Assembly (NCBI GenBank): GCA_021234155.1
Contig: JAJEKV010000033.1
Location: 12,967,614 to 13,031,613 of the forward strand
Direction: 5' to 3'
Length of the DNA stretch: 64,000 nucleotides
DNA from: Isoetes taiwanensis
Taxonomy: Eukaryota > Streptophyta > Lycopodiopsida > Isoetales > Isoetaceae
Shown: piece by piece, positions 1 to 10,309 of the stretch
Layout: the number at the start of each line of letters is the position of its first letter
Numbering within the stretch: the stretch's first letter is position 1
Notes under the pieces: generated by a model
Told to the model about the DNA's origin: nothing
Database searches by the model: none
Seen by the model: only the letters and a program-made list of their open reading frames with translations
Translations under genes and position numbers: made by a program

Positions 1-620
1 GTATTGCGAAGGGAAGTGGCCCTGACTGTCTGCAGGCCTCTGGGTCAAACCACAGGGGGCTTTTTCGACATGTTTTCTCGTGCATTCTCGACTCGCAAGT
101 CGAGAATCCCTTAGACAGCCAATTATCCCGTGTCTGGTCGTAGGTTCCTCGACCCAGTCAGAGCCACTCTCCTTCGAACCATCTTCCTCGAATATTGCGA
201 AGAGGAGGGGCTCGGACTGGGTGGAGGCCTCTGCAACTAACCACAGGGAAATGCATCCTTAAGGCCTCAGCCACCCAACTTTATTTTCTACTGAAGACTC
301 GATAATGCCATAGGTTGGCTTGCTGTCTGCATCCTCGACTCGCGAGTCGAGGATGCAGGCATCAAGCCAACACTGGGATTCTCGACTTGCGAGTCGAGGA
401 TGCAGGCATGAAGCCAACACTGGGATTCTCGACTCGCAAGTCGAGAATCCCTTAACCATCCTATTCTCATGTGCCTCTAGTCCTAGGTTTAGTCCTAGGT
501 GCCTCTATCCCGTCTGAGCCACTCTCCTCGAACCATCTTCCTCGAATATTGCGAAGGGGAGTGGCCCGGACTGGGTGGAGGCCTCTGGGACTAACCACAG
601 GGGGATGCATTTGAACTACA
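1..620. repeat. Hairpin/palindrome repeat cluster, left copy
   Basis: Two short motifs alternate. One is a hairpin module of about 75 bases (near 161-240 and 516-598, partial at 1-60), with arms GAGCCACTC..CCTTCG and CGAAG..GGAGTGGCTC around a loop containing CGAATATTGCG, followed by GGAGGCCTCTG. The other is the palindrome with core CTCGACTCGCGAGTCGAG, at 84-107, 327-358, 378-401 and 422-451. The last three cores are spaced exactly 47 bases apart and bound two tandem 47-base units. The same modules recur at 23.0-24.4 kb in the same orientation. No protein coding is visible; short ORFs here are repeat artefacts. Confidence 0.8.
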
Positions 621-736
621 TCAAAAAGGCCCTAGACCTAGCATTATCTATACACAACTAGCATGCCTAACAGATACTCGGACCGATGCTTCTAAACAGA
701 ATGGAAGGCATTCCAAGCAAAAATACAGACAGATGA

Positions 737-860
737 AACTGTTCGCGAGTTGCTCCGATTTATAGTTCCCTTGCTGAGCATCTCTCAACCTAGAGAGTAT
801 CTCGACGCTGAAATATGCTCAACAAGGAAACCATAAATCGGGCGAGCTGTCGAACAGTTC
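737..860. repeat. Foldback element copy 1
   Basis: Two arms of about 45 bases (737-782 and 815-860) are inverted complements around a short centre that itself contains CTCTCAACCTAGAGAG. It belongs to a three-member family with 878-1010 and 24411-24534. Arm segments differ between copies yet remain paired within each copy. It may be a MITE-like foldback or a small-RNA hairpin; the sequence alone does not decide. Confidence 0.75.
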
Positions 861-877
861 CATGGTCAAAACAAGGA

Positions 878-1010
878 GTTGTTCGCTTGCTACTCCGATC
901 CATTGTTTCCGTGCCCAGCATCTCTCAACCCAGAGAGTATATTTCATCTCTCGACGCTGAAATATGCTGGACAAGGAAATGATAAATCCGCCGAGCTTTC
1001 GAGCAGTTCC
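878..1010. repeat. Foldback element copy 2
   Basis: Second copy of the foldback family, immediately downstream of copy 1, so the two form a tandem pair. Outer arms begin GTTGTTCG and end CGAGCAG. The middle of the stem differs from copy 1 on both arms. Both copies are followed by a related GTTCCATG..TATACACA flank. Confidence 0.7.
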
Positions 1011-1020
1011 ATGTTCTATA

Positions 1021-1673
1021 CACATCTGGCATGTTCTACACACATAATGAAATAGGAATCTCTGAAACTCACCTCTTCTCGCAAGAACTCCTTGGGCCAT
1101 TATATCACAGATCCCACGGCCTCACGGAGAGTCTTCGCTTCTTCTGTTGGCCTCATCAACAATGCATCCCCATCAAATACTTCTATCAAAGCGATTCTCG
1201 CGTATCCCTCTTCCATGGCGTTGCAGTGAAGTGTTCCCGTGTCTTGCAGCTCATATCTGCTTGCTACCTTAGCCCCGTGCACATCGATCAAATCAACTAT
1301 TTGCAAAAAGACACGCAGTTAGAAATAGACACAGAGTAAGGCACTGTTAGGAGCTTACAGCGTCGTGGCGCCATCCGTGAACTCGCGAACAATCGATCTC
1401 CGCCTCCGGTCGCTGTGCGCCCCGCTGCCGAACTAAGTGCCCGAAAATCTCCACTGCACTCACTAAGTCCCTGGAAGTGAATGAATTTGGAATTGGTGTT
1501 TGGGCGGGATAAAGCTGGCCGTGCTGTACCCTTAGCCCGCTTTTTTTCCTTGAATCATTGTGTGTCCTTAATTTCAAATTTAAGAACACGCCCGACCTTT
1601 TTTTACGTGCAGTCCTAAACCTTCCAAGGCGCGGAAGAGGCTCAATTTACAAGGGAATCCGAGCAGCAAGAAG
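1021..1673. other. Upstream region of the three-domain gene
   Basis: No convincing coding sequence. The stretch is moderately GC-rich compared with the window and ends near the in-frame ATGs at 1674 and 1692 of the downstream gene. It may hold the promoter and 5' leader. No clear TATA motif was identified. Confidence 0.3.
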
Positions 1674-4600
1674 ATGCGGGGGCATACAGATATGGCGACT
1701 CCATCGAAGAAGCGAGGCACCGGAGCGGAAGCTGGTTCAAGCGGCACCAAGAAAAGAAAGACAGTGACTCCAGATGAGCTCTCGGTTTTGTGTTCGGTCA
1801 GGATGCCTTTACTGATCCATCCTTCTGTCTTGCAGCATTCACTGCGGAGACGCTAGTGATCACTGGCCGAACTCCGTTCTTCGTTATCGAGGGATTGGAG
1901 ACAGAGCTGCTTGATACACCAGCAGATTCTTGGTGGTATGTCGAAGTATCAACAAGTGGGAAGGAGAAGGATCTGTTTCTGTGGCAAAGGGATAAGAAGA
2001 GCTCCGGCGACAAGTACAAGAAGGTCGGTGTTGTGCTCTCCGTCTCTGCGCCAGATTCGAAGCACATTACATTGTATGTGGAAGACTGCCTGAAGGGTAA
2101 GTTCTACCACACGAAGAAGTTGTCAGTATCTAATTACTCTCACTCTTCAATGAACAAGTCGAAGGGGACCGACAAAAGGCCGGCGCCTTTAAATTATCAG
2201 AACCTTGGGTGGAAGGATCTGGAGGGGCCGAAGGAGGCCGGAACCCTGACATCCCGGGAGCTTGGAATGGAGATTTCCGGGGTGAGGAAGAAGCTGTTCA
2301 ACACCGGGAGCTTTACGTCCAGCGTGCTAAAGACTCTAAAGCACTCGGCAGTTACCATGGATGTTGTAGTTCACAAAGAATTAACTCCGGACAAGACTGC
2401 AGATGAAGCAGATGAGACTACACGGGAGGATTCAGATGCTGAAGATGAGGAAGATATGGTCGACTCCCAATTCTTGGATCCAGATGAGCAGATTAGGAAA
2501 TCACAGAGAGGGGCCCAGAAGATGGAGCGGCTGGCTCAGTATTATCCATTGGGGATATCACACAAGCTGCTGCTGGACATCAGACGCCTCAAGGTTTGCA
2601 CAGGAGATGCCGTCCTGTTCAACCACAGGGAATTTAATCCAACACACATGCTGGAGATTTTGAACTTGATGGTGCGGCATCCTGTTGCAGATCCAATGCC
2701 CGCGGATGTCATACCATTCAGCAGGTCGACCGGTGAGTTGTTCAGCTGGAAGTCTGAGGAAGACCTGAAGGGAAAAGACGTCAGGTTTTGGGTTGTGGAC
2801 GGCCAGCATTCAGTGAGGGCAGCGCAAGTATTGCAGACGGAAAAGGAAGTGCCGCAAAGGATCAAGGACAGATATTCTAAACGAGAGTACAGAGTCCTTT
2901 CGGCGGAGACGCCATCAACGGAGCTTACCAGCATTAGCCACTGTCAGACACAATAGCAGCAAGTGCCAGCTACATAAGGTAAATTACTCTCTGATTCAGG
3001 GGTTTCTCGACTCGCGAGTCGAGAAACCCCAGAGAAGTAAAGAATAAACGGGAAGAACAGTATGAAGGGGCTTTCTCGACTCGTGGGACGAGAAAGTCCC
3101 TTCATACTTCGACTTCCCTCCGCTCCTCTGACTTTCTCGACTCGCGAGTCGAGATACCCCAGGGCAACAGAGAGAACATTAGAGATTAATGGTTGATGAG
3201 TGAAAGCATCGAGCCTTCCCATCCTTTCTTCCCTCGCCTCTTCGGGCAATATCGCTTAGTTTACATCCTAAGTTGCATCGTTCGAAGAGGCGGGGCAAAC
3301 AAGGATTTGGGAATGAGTGGTGCTTTCACTCTGGCCTTCATTCTCCTATGTTCTCTCCTCCTGTGGGTATTCTCGACTCGCGAGTCGAGAAAGTCCCTTC
3401 GATCTTCTCCTCTCCTGTGCTCCTCTGACTTTCCCGACTCGCGAGTCGAGAAACTCCAGCGAAATAGAGAAAACACTAGAGATTAATGGTTGAAGAGTGA
3501 AAGCATCGAGCCTTCCCAATCTTTCTTTCTCCGCCTCTTCGGGCAATGTCGCTTAGTTAATATCCTAAGTTGCATCGTTCGAAGAGGCGTGAAAGCAAAG
3601 ATTTGGGAATGCGCGATGCTTTCGCTCTGGCCTTGACTCTCCTATGTTTTCTCCTCTCCTATGGTTATTCTCGACTCGCGAGTCGAGAAAACCCCCCTGC
3701 ATCCTTCTATTTATTATATTTCTTCGGGTGTTAGGAGATACTTTCATGCTCTGACATTGTGACATTTACTGAATGCAGCCCGTATCCTGACCAGATCATA
3801 CACGCTCGGCAACAGTGGAAAGCATTGGGTTGTCCTCAGCGTCCTAAAGGAAACAGGGCCCCCTCCGATAAGTGGAAGACCTTCGAGAAACTCTGCAGAT
3901 ATGTTCTTCTGGAAGGTCAGGAAGATGATGAGGAAGAGGATGAAGACGAGAAGAAGAAGAAGAGAATACCAAGAAAGGGCAGGGAATCTCTCTCAGACCA
4001 GTATGACCTCATTCTTAGCACAGAGGCGGTCTGGGAGAAATGGACTGAGATATGGGCTCAATGGACAAGAGGCAAGCTGAAGGACAGCAATGGAGAATTG
4101 CCGTGCAGGCCGGACCCAAAGTTGTTCGACAAGCAATTCATGAAAAGGATACAGGGCCTGACGACACAAGGAAACGCTTGATCTACAGGGCAGAATCCTG
4201 GATGGAACAATCCTGCTAAGGAAAAGTAGAAGTTCAAAATTGCAGGACGCAAAGGATTACGCCACAATCCTAAAGAGACGGTGTGCATTAGAAGAAGGCA
4301 TCACAGAGTTCTGCAATGTTGCCTCCAATGCATGCCATGATTTTGATTATTATAAGGAGAAGGCTGCGCTTGATGAGGAAGACATGAAGGAGTTGAACCA
4401 CCTATGTCAACCCTACATCAACACCAAGCTAAAGCGTAACGTCAAAACCCTCCCCTTCCCTGAACGTGCTATGGCAATTCTGAAGAGGAAGCTTGGATTC
4501 GGGGTGGTCCCATTTAAGACGGATGATAGCTCCCCTCCATTCCTGGTAACCTTGGGACACAAGGGGTTTGGTGGTCTGGAACTGGCACCTGGGCCCGTGG

Positions 4601-6382
4601 CACTATTTGCCATCAATATGATCGAAGACCCCACCCTGTTTTATGAAAAACCTGACATTGAGCAGTGGTACAAGACGTGTCTGGACATGACCGAGCTGGA
4701 TACTTTCAGTTTCCTTATCTTTTGCATGCCGGGCAATCAGACAACTGCCGTGTCACAATGGGCAGCTGATATTAACTTCACCAACAAGATCTTGTATTCC
4801 ATATACGAACTGGAACATGAGTGTAGACTTGGTCTGCCAAAGGCACCAAGTTTTGCCAATGTAGTTTTGGTTTTGGTTTCAAGATCGGCTGCAGACCTGG
4901 ACAAGTGGTGGTCTAGCGAACACCACTATCTCGACAAGTTCATGATTTCTCAAGAGCAGATGGAACCCTGGAAGGGCGGCAGATTTATGGAGGATGTGCC
5001 ATCGATGGACAAAGTCAGCACTGATGGTGCGACAGGTCCAATACATAGAATTCCTATCCGGCCAAGAGTTATCAAGTACTTCATAACCAGCTTGGTCGAG
5101 GAAGATCATATTGTATGCGAGTGGTACATGAATGGCCTGTTCTCTCAGGGGGCTATGCTGTATGGAATGAAACCTATTTCCGTGGTTGGAAATAAGGACA
5201 TGGTTGAAACCATTCGGTCATACCTGGACTTGCTTCATGAGCATTTCAAAGCGAGAAAGACAAATGGAAGCAGTAAGGACGATGATGACGAAGACAAACC
5301 TGAGAGCCAGGGAGAGAAAGGTGACGGAGACGACAATGTCCAAGGTTTAGACGACAACGCTGCCGAACTAATACTGGAGAGTCTGAGATTGAGGTGAGTT
5401 CACTTTGCTCTCGGAGTGTTTCTTGACTCGTGAGTCGAGAAACCCTCCGAGTCTTTAGCTTTTTCTTTTCTCGACTCGTGAGTCGAGAAAACGTTTCCTA
5501 TCTGACGTCTTTCATCATTCCAGGGACATCGACCGCAACGAATCGGGATCATTGTCAATATCACACGAATCTGCTGGCAGTTCACATCACGTGGAGGATA
5601 CTGGATCCAAGAAAGCCAGTCAAGAGCAAGACAGTGCGGGCAGCAAGAAAGGACCTGAAAAAATAATGATCCCGCACATGGATCCCGATCAATCAGAAAT
5701 CTGGTCAGAGCCAAACTTTAACTGGGATCCAGCGGGGCCCACCAAGCTTATAATATTTAACGCCAATGGAGTATTAGCTGCAGTATACCACGATAAAGAC
5801 GTCCCTGAGATTAACATCTCGCAGGTGCCGACAAAAGTGGAGTCTAAAATCGTGTATCCTCGACCTAGAGCAAAGGAGATTATCGAGTGGTGCGTGGAAC
5901 GGGGATTCCAAGTGGCCATATGGTCTTGTATGGCAAAGAAAAATATTATCAATGTCCTTGGCGTTCTCGGCCTTCCTGTTTTGATGTTCAAGTTTGTTTG
6001 GGGAAACGAAAGGGTCGAGCATGTGTCAGACCTCGATCCAGCCATCACAAAGGGGAAGCCTATTATGGTGAAAAGGCTGGACAGGGTTTATGAAGCATAC
6101 CAGGACTTTAACAAACACAACACTTTGATCATAGACGACTCCGCCTACAAGTGCTATCATAACTCGCACAATGCAATCATTGCCAAGAGTTATCGACCAG
6201 AAGAGTATGAAACGGATAGATGGTTGTCTTTCAAGCTCGTTCCTCTCTTGGCGGAATCCCTGTTTGCCATACTTGTGGCCGATGTCATTAGGAACTATCC
6301 GCACCTCAAGGAGGTCGATCCAGAGAGCAGCGCGATCATGAAAGCTATGGACGACAAATATTTTGGTGAACAAGAAGAGTGA
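1674..6382 (+). CDS. Three-domain protein: ParB/DGQHR-like + degenerate DNA-methylase-like + FCP1-like HAD
   Basis: A split gene. The N-terminus (ATG 1692, or 1674) is basic with a KKRK nuclear-localisation-like run. Then come a ParB/DGQHR-like region (exon to 2978), a methylase-like region (exon 3779-5393) and an FCP1-like HAD region (exon 5524-6382, stop TGA). Introns 2979-3778 (GT at 2979, AG at 3778) and 5394-5523 (GTGAGT..CCAG) fit; the second joins methylase-like and HAD parts in phase. Three frame breaks remain: about 1785-1835 (a frame change, possibly a tiny intron ending TTCTGTCTTGCAG), about 2935-2950 (the frame must change to reach the donor in phase) and about 4168 (one extra G). 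No nonsense codon lies inside the domains. It is therefore a young pseudogene or has assembly indels. Function is inferred only: a nuclear nucleic-acid-associated pseudoenzyme. Confidence 0.6.
1836..2978 (+). CDS. Exon block 1: ParB/DGQHR-like region
   Basis: The open frame encodes about 370 residues. An N-terminal segment with several WW/YVEV-type hydrophobic strands is followed by an acidic linker (EDSDAEDEEDMVD). A segment resembling ParB-N/DGQHR proteins then ends with FWVVDGQHSVRAAQVL. In ParB-like and DGQHR proteins this motif is usually DGQHR; here the Arg is Ser. Near 2940 the frame with ISHC hits a stop at 2954, while a neighbouring frame reads LSDTIAASASYIR into the donor at 2979 with the phase needed by the next exon. 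That points to a small indel. The family call is by motif only. Confidence 0.5.
2979..3778 (+). other. Intron 1 (or 2), built of palindrome-bounded duplications
   Basis: Starts GTAAAT, ends TGAATGCAG. It holds palindromes at 2999-3030, 3060-3107, 3135-3154, around cores 3372-3389 and 3433-3450, and at core 3670-3687. The segment from 3075 to about 3669 is two tandem copies of a 297-base unit, each containing two palindromes and one long hairpin (3235-3292 and 3532-3589, arms CGCCTCTTCG and CGAAGAGGCG). Confidence 0.7.
3779..5393 (+). CDS. Exon block 2: degenerate DNA-methylase-like region
   Basis: About 535 residues after allowing one extra G near 4168. It opens with SPYPDQIIHARQQWKALG and carries an acidic/basic low-complexity run (DDEEEDEDEKKKKR). 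The C-terminal 230 residues are laid out like a permuted N4/N6 DNA methylase. GPVALFAINMIEDP stands where DPPY would be. RPRVIKYFITSLVEEDHIVCEWYMNGLFSQG stretches to ISVVGNKD in the place of the V-D-P-F-x-G-S-G-T SAM loop; it lies at about 5060-5200. The signature residues of both loops are missing, so methyl transfer is unlikely. An acidic tail (KDDDDEDK) precedes the intron. ParB-like plus methylase fusions are familiar in phages and bacteria, which supports the reading. Confidence 0.45.
5394..5523 (+). other. Intron between methylase-like and HAD blocks
   Basis: GTGAGT donor, CATTCCAG acceptor, phase 2 on both sides (AG|G gives Arg). The 130 bases contain two palindromes: 5410-5451, with outer arms CTCGGAG/CTCCGAG, and 5466-5491, with arms TTTTCTCG/CGAGAAAA. 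Most of the intron is thus foldback sequence. Confidence 0.8.
5524..6382 (+). CDS. Exon block 3: FCP1-like HAD domain (pseudophosphatase)
   Basis: About 285 residues. After a Ser/Lys-rich linker the HAD fold is clear. Motif I is LIIFNANGVLAAV; plant FCP1-like relatives usually carry D-x-N-G-[LV]-L, so the nucleophile Asp is Asn here. The rest is well preserved: PRPRAKEIIEWC, VAIWSCMAKKN (motif II region), PIMVKRLDRVYE (motif III Lys) and TLIIDDSAYKC (motif IV acidic pair), then the usual C-terminal helix region ending at TGA 6380-6382. The domain is full length. Without the nucleophile Asp it should not act as a phosphatase, but could still bind phosphopeptides or partners. The HAD assignment is firm; the role is inferred. 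Confidence 0.8.
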
Positions 6383-6897
6383 CCTCTTTTTTCAGATAGT
6401 CGAATTGTGTGAATCTTGTAAAGAAACGTGAAGAAATGTACTATATTTTGTAATGAATATACTTGTACATTGAGTTTTCGCTGGTACATTGAGTTTTCGC
6501 TGGCTTTCTCGACTCGCGAGTCGAGAAAGGCATGCTTGCATTTGTATGTTTGTTTGTGTGACTGGATGCAGCCATAATCTATAATGATAATGGTTGTACA
6601 TTGGGTTTCCTGGGGCTTTCTCGACTCGCGAGTCAAGAAAGGCACTTCTTGTCTCGTTGACAAAACCATTTGTATGCTTCCGTGTGTGATTGGATGCAAC
6701 CATATTCTAATGAGAATGGTTGTACTTTGACTTTTCTGGGCCTTTCTCGACTCGCGAGTCGAGAAAGACACTACTTGCCACGTGAATGGATGCAGTTATA
6801 TGGAATGAATGTTCTTCATTGTATTTTGAATTCACCATTCTTTTCTTCATTGTGACTAATGATACCGTAATTGTTAATCATACTCTCCTTGCTCCAG
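6383..6897 (+). repeat. 3' flank with three palindrome-led tandem units
   Basis: Palindromes lie at 6504-6529, 6616-6641 and 6742-6767, each at the same place in a degenerate repeat of 112-126 bases (TGTACATTGGGTTTCC..palindrome..GTGTGATTGGATGCA). The stretch is probably 3' UTR and flank of the gene, or an intron leading to the acceptor at 6898. Confidence 0.6.
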
Positions 6898-6898
6898 G

Positions 6899-7387
6899 TG
6901 GTTCAGGCACAGATCCCGTTCAGGCATCACAGACCGCTCTAGGTGGCACAGATCCCGCTCAAGGCGGCAGAGATACCGTTCTGGCACAGATCCCGCTCAC
7001 GCTACACTCTTGCCCGGCCTTTGGGATAAGGTTGCTCGTGAATGCAGACGCCATGCACACGCTCGGGATAAAGAAGACGCGAAGAAATTTGAGACAGTCC
7101 AGAAAGCTCAAAGCATCTTGCAAGCATTGCATAACATCCATGGAGGTTGGGGAAGGAGCATATTCGATGAAAAGTTGCGGGAGGAGAGTGGAGAAGTCGG
7201 GTGGACAGGTCAGCCGGTGGCTCCGGAGGCACCTCCTCTTGAGGCATTCCACACTCTTCAGGTTGCCCCCAAGGCTTACAGACGGCATGAAGAAGCGCCG
7301 CAAGTTAATCCCCTAAGGTGGACCACCTACCACGATGACGTAACTGTAGTGACAGCAAGACCGCCATGGTCTCTGCGTCCGATGTAA
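6899..7387 (+). CDS. Putative exon with RS-rich start
   Basis: After a good acceptor (TTGCTCCAG) an open frame of about 163 codons runs to TAA at 7385-7387. It begins with Arg/Ser-rich text (WFRHRSRSG, then RSRWHRSRSRRQRYRSG). A helical segment follows (WDKVARECRRHAHARDKEDAKKFETVQKAQSILQ is at about 7028-7130), then a Pro-rich tail. No donor joining it to the HAD exon was found, because that exon has its own stop. It could be a separate gene's last exon, an alternative 3' end, or a remnant. Family not recognised. Confidence 0.35.
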   Translation, partial: WFRHRSRSGITDRSRWHRSRSRRQRYRSGTDPAHATLLPGLWDKVARECRRHAHARDKEDAKKFETVQKAQSILQALHNIHGGWGRSIFDEKLREESGEVGWTGQPVAPEAPPLEAFHTLQVAPKAYRRHEEAPQVNPLRWTTYHDDVTVVTARPPWSLRPM

Positions 7388-9250
7388 AATACATTGTACC
7401 TATTCAATTTATTAATAATTTTTTTTTTCAACTACAACTTTGGTTTCAATCTTTAATGAATTTCGTTTGTTTGAGTTGCATTGCTCTTGTTCTCGACTCG
7501 CTATCCGAGAAAACTGGAAGAAAGCTTGGATGCACACTAACAGACAGAAATTCGAATTAAGGACATTTTTTGGGTCGGGGTGCTCCTTTTTGTGTAAAAT
7601 AACAGGGTTCCGAAAAAAAGTGGGAATGGAATGAGTCCCACTTTAATTAAATACGACATTGCCACTTTGTTTTCTCAATCTTATGTTTAAAAGAAACCAC
7701 CTAACATCAACTCAACAAATTTCTTATTCACTTCCAAATATGATAAATTGGACTCTAGCTTTCCATTATACTGTGCACTGCTTACTCCAAATACTTTTGC
7801 CACTAGAATCTACCACAAGAGTTCTGATGACTATACAAAATAGTAACCAAAGTGAAACACAATACCTCAATCTCATTCAAGCTTCACTTCCATGCTATGC
7901 ACACTTTGACAACTCTCAATCAAGGTTAGCTCCTTCATGAAGTCTATTACTCTAGCTTATCTGCCTTGTATAAGAGAAAATCAACCAAGATTGAAATACC
8001 ACATTATCAATTTCACATACCTCAAAAAACCATTTGTCAAACCTCCTCTGAGGTCATCATCTCTACATATATTTGAAGTAGTACTATCCGCATCATCCAA
8101 CAACATCAACTTGAATCTAGACTTACCCAAGGATCCAACTATGCTCTAATACCAACTGTAACGGGCCTGCGGGGTTAGCCCTCCAGGTAACCCAAGATCC
8201 CATCAAGGCTTGCATAAACACTAATAACAAGGTCGTGTACATGAGTTGAATAATGGAATGCAAAAGCATTCTTAAGCCAAACTCAAGGTAAATAATTGAA
8301 TCTTTAATCCAAACCATATCCAATAACACCTATGAGCTCAACTCTCAAAGATGTAATATCATGCTTTGTATATTGACAATACTTTACGCTCTAAGAATCC
8401 ACAGGTTAAGTTTTATAAGACAATAACAAGGCCTTGCTAAATGGCCAAGACATCATACACAAACATCATGCATCAAGGAATACGACTATGAGAACCATCC
8501 TCATATCAAACGACTTACTACAAGAGAGTCCCACTGTGCAAAACCCACATGTTGTTAGTATTCTACATCAAATATATGCTCAGCAGAGAGACAAAGATTG
8601 CATCATGAGAATATAATACCAAGCATTGCGTATGCATCTAAGTATGATACCTCCATATGTCATAACCAGATCATGTGAACCATGAGATAATAATGAACAA
8701 CCATGAAATAACTGTGAAAGCCATGAGATAACCATAAGCATGCAGTGCAACTCCTGTTCTATGCAGGCCACTTGGGCTGTTCAGGCCCTGCAGCAAATAC
8801 GGGCAGGGTAAGCCTCATGTGTACACACCATCCTAGCCTGCGTCCAGTGCTAGGGGCCACTTGCAAGCCATGTAACGCGACGAAACACCCTCGCCGGGGT
8901 GACAATGCCCGATGTCAAAGACAAGAACAATCGCGGGTTCAAGCCACTGCAAATGGACCCCGATCCGGAGAATATGCAGTCATGCACTAGATTAGTAGAA
9001 ATCGATCTGTATATTTTGTAGATTTAGCCAGCCCTTTGTGCAGAATTTAGCTACATCTCTTTTTTTTTTTTTTAGCTACATCTCTTTTAGTCTATTAGAT
9101 TGTAGATTTGCAGAATACTGAGTCTAATATCTGATCCAGCAATAAATCTAAGATTTATTTGTCATTCCTTTCTAATTAGCGTTCTTTTATTATATTGGCA
9201 TTCATACTATTGATTTCGTAACTCTATTTTAGCATCTTATTTCGTTTCAT
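7388..9250. other. Intergenic, no gene seen
   Basis: AT-rich. A decayed palindrome half (TTCTCGACTCG..CCGAGAA) lies at 7489-7512. A GC-richer block at 8740-8985 looks like a transposon scrap. A 12-base T run lies near 9061. No supported coding region. Confidence 0.5.
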
Positions 9251-9261
9251 TTGTCAATTCT

Positions 9262-9385
9262 ACTACTCTGTTTTTTTTGGGTTGCCCCTAGGGGGGCAAT
9301 CCCTTGTTTATGTGGGTTTTTGGCATATTCATGGTATATGCTAGCATATGCCTGAAATATACCAGAAACTGCTAAAAACCTGGTG
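9262..9385 (+). repeat. Dispersed repeat, forward copy
   Basis: Contains TCTG-T-run-GGGTTGCCCCTAGGGGGGCA, then TTATGTGGGTTTTTGGCATAT and a run of TATGC/GCATA steps. The reverse complement of 57822-57925 has the same order of words. It is probably one end of a transposon family. Confidence 0.55.
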
Positions 9386-9699
9386 TAAGCTGTAAATGCT
9401 CGGTCGCGACTGTTGCCCGGGGGCTGCTGTGCAAACCCGATAACCGGAAGTATGCATCGGCTGGGTCTTCGGCAGCAAGTATCTTCTTCTTGGTTGGGTC
9501 TTCGGCAGCAAGTATCTTCATCTTGGTATGTACAATGAGCTCACTTTGAGATTAGAATTTTGTTGGATTTCGCACAAGCTTGGTCTGTGTCAAACAGAGC
9601 TTCTTAAAGAGTCGCACAATCTTGTTCACATCTGATCAACATATGGCATATGCCCGATTAGCCTAGATTTCTGACTATGGGTCTAATATGTTCGATATC

Positions 9700-9895
9700 T
9701 TATATGTTCCTCGTCACTGAACGTGGAACAGACATGTGCAATATAGAGGTGTGAATACAGTAACAAATTTCGACCTTAGTCGTTACATACGCTATCTTAG
9801 ACCTCCAGTCAACCTTGCCATAGCCAGCAGCAGCATAGGATTTCACAAAATTTGTGGCCAGCCCAATGTACAGAGCCATACCAGTTGCCATCTTT
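9700..9895 (-). pseudogene. Unrecognised coding fragment
   Basis: A minus-strand frame of about 60 residues includes GMALYIGLATNFVKSYAAAGYGKVDW, a composition that looks genuinely coding. It stops soon on both sides. I do not recognise the family. It abuts a PPR fragment on the other strand, so it is likely gene debris. Confidence 0.3.
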
Positions 9896-9928
9896 AGGGC
9901 TTTAGGCCTTTCCAGACCCGAGTTGTAA

Positions 9929-10308
9929 CCTCCACCAAGTGATGTAGCATTCCTTGGTCTTTTTACAGCATTTGCAAGGGTAGGCCTGGTAGATGAAGGA
10001 CTGTGGTATTTTAAAAATATGACGGAACTTCATGACATAAAACCAAGTATTCCCCACATTACGTGCATGATGGATATTCTTGGCCATGCAGGACATTTCA
10101 GAGAAGGAGAAATATTACTTGCAGCTTCTAGGCAACCAGACACTTGTTTCTGGAGGAATTTGCTTAGTGCTTGCAGATTGCACTCTAATGCAGACTTAGG
10201 AAGGCAATGTTTTAATGAAATTATAACTCTAGATGCTCTTAATCCTGGAGCCTATGTTCTTATGTCAAATATTTATGCCAGCACACTCACCATGAGAGCA
10301 CTTACAAA
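9929..10308 (+). pseudogene. PPR protein C-terminal fragment
   Basis: The frame opens after a stop at 9926-9928. It reads like the last L and S2 motifs plus E1 of a PLS-type PPR protein: FTAFARVGLVDEGLWYF, then HITCMMDILGHAGHFREGE, WRNLLSACRLHSNADLGR and NPGAYVLMSNIYA. Everything upstream of the P/L/S array is missing and no E+ or DYW follows. It is a truncated copy unrelated in frame to the PPR gene at 14.26 kb. Confidence 0.75.
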
Positions 10309-10309
10309 A

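Noticed and set aside
327-451. Regularly spaced palindromes resembling a CRISPR array
   Set aside because: Spacers are themselves repeated, copies are few and dispersed, and the genome is clearly eukaryotic with introns and plant transposons.
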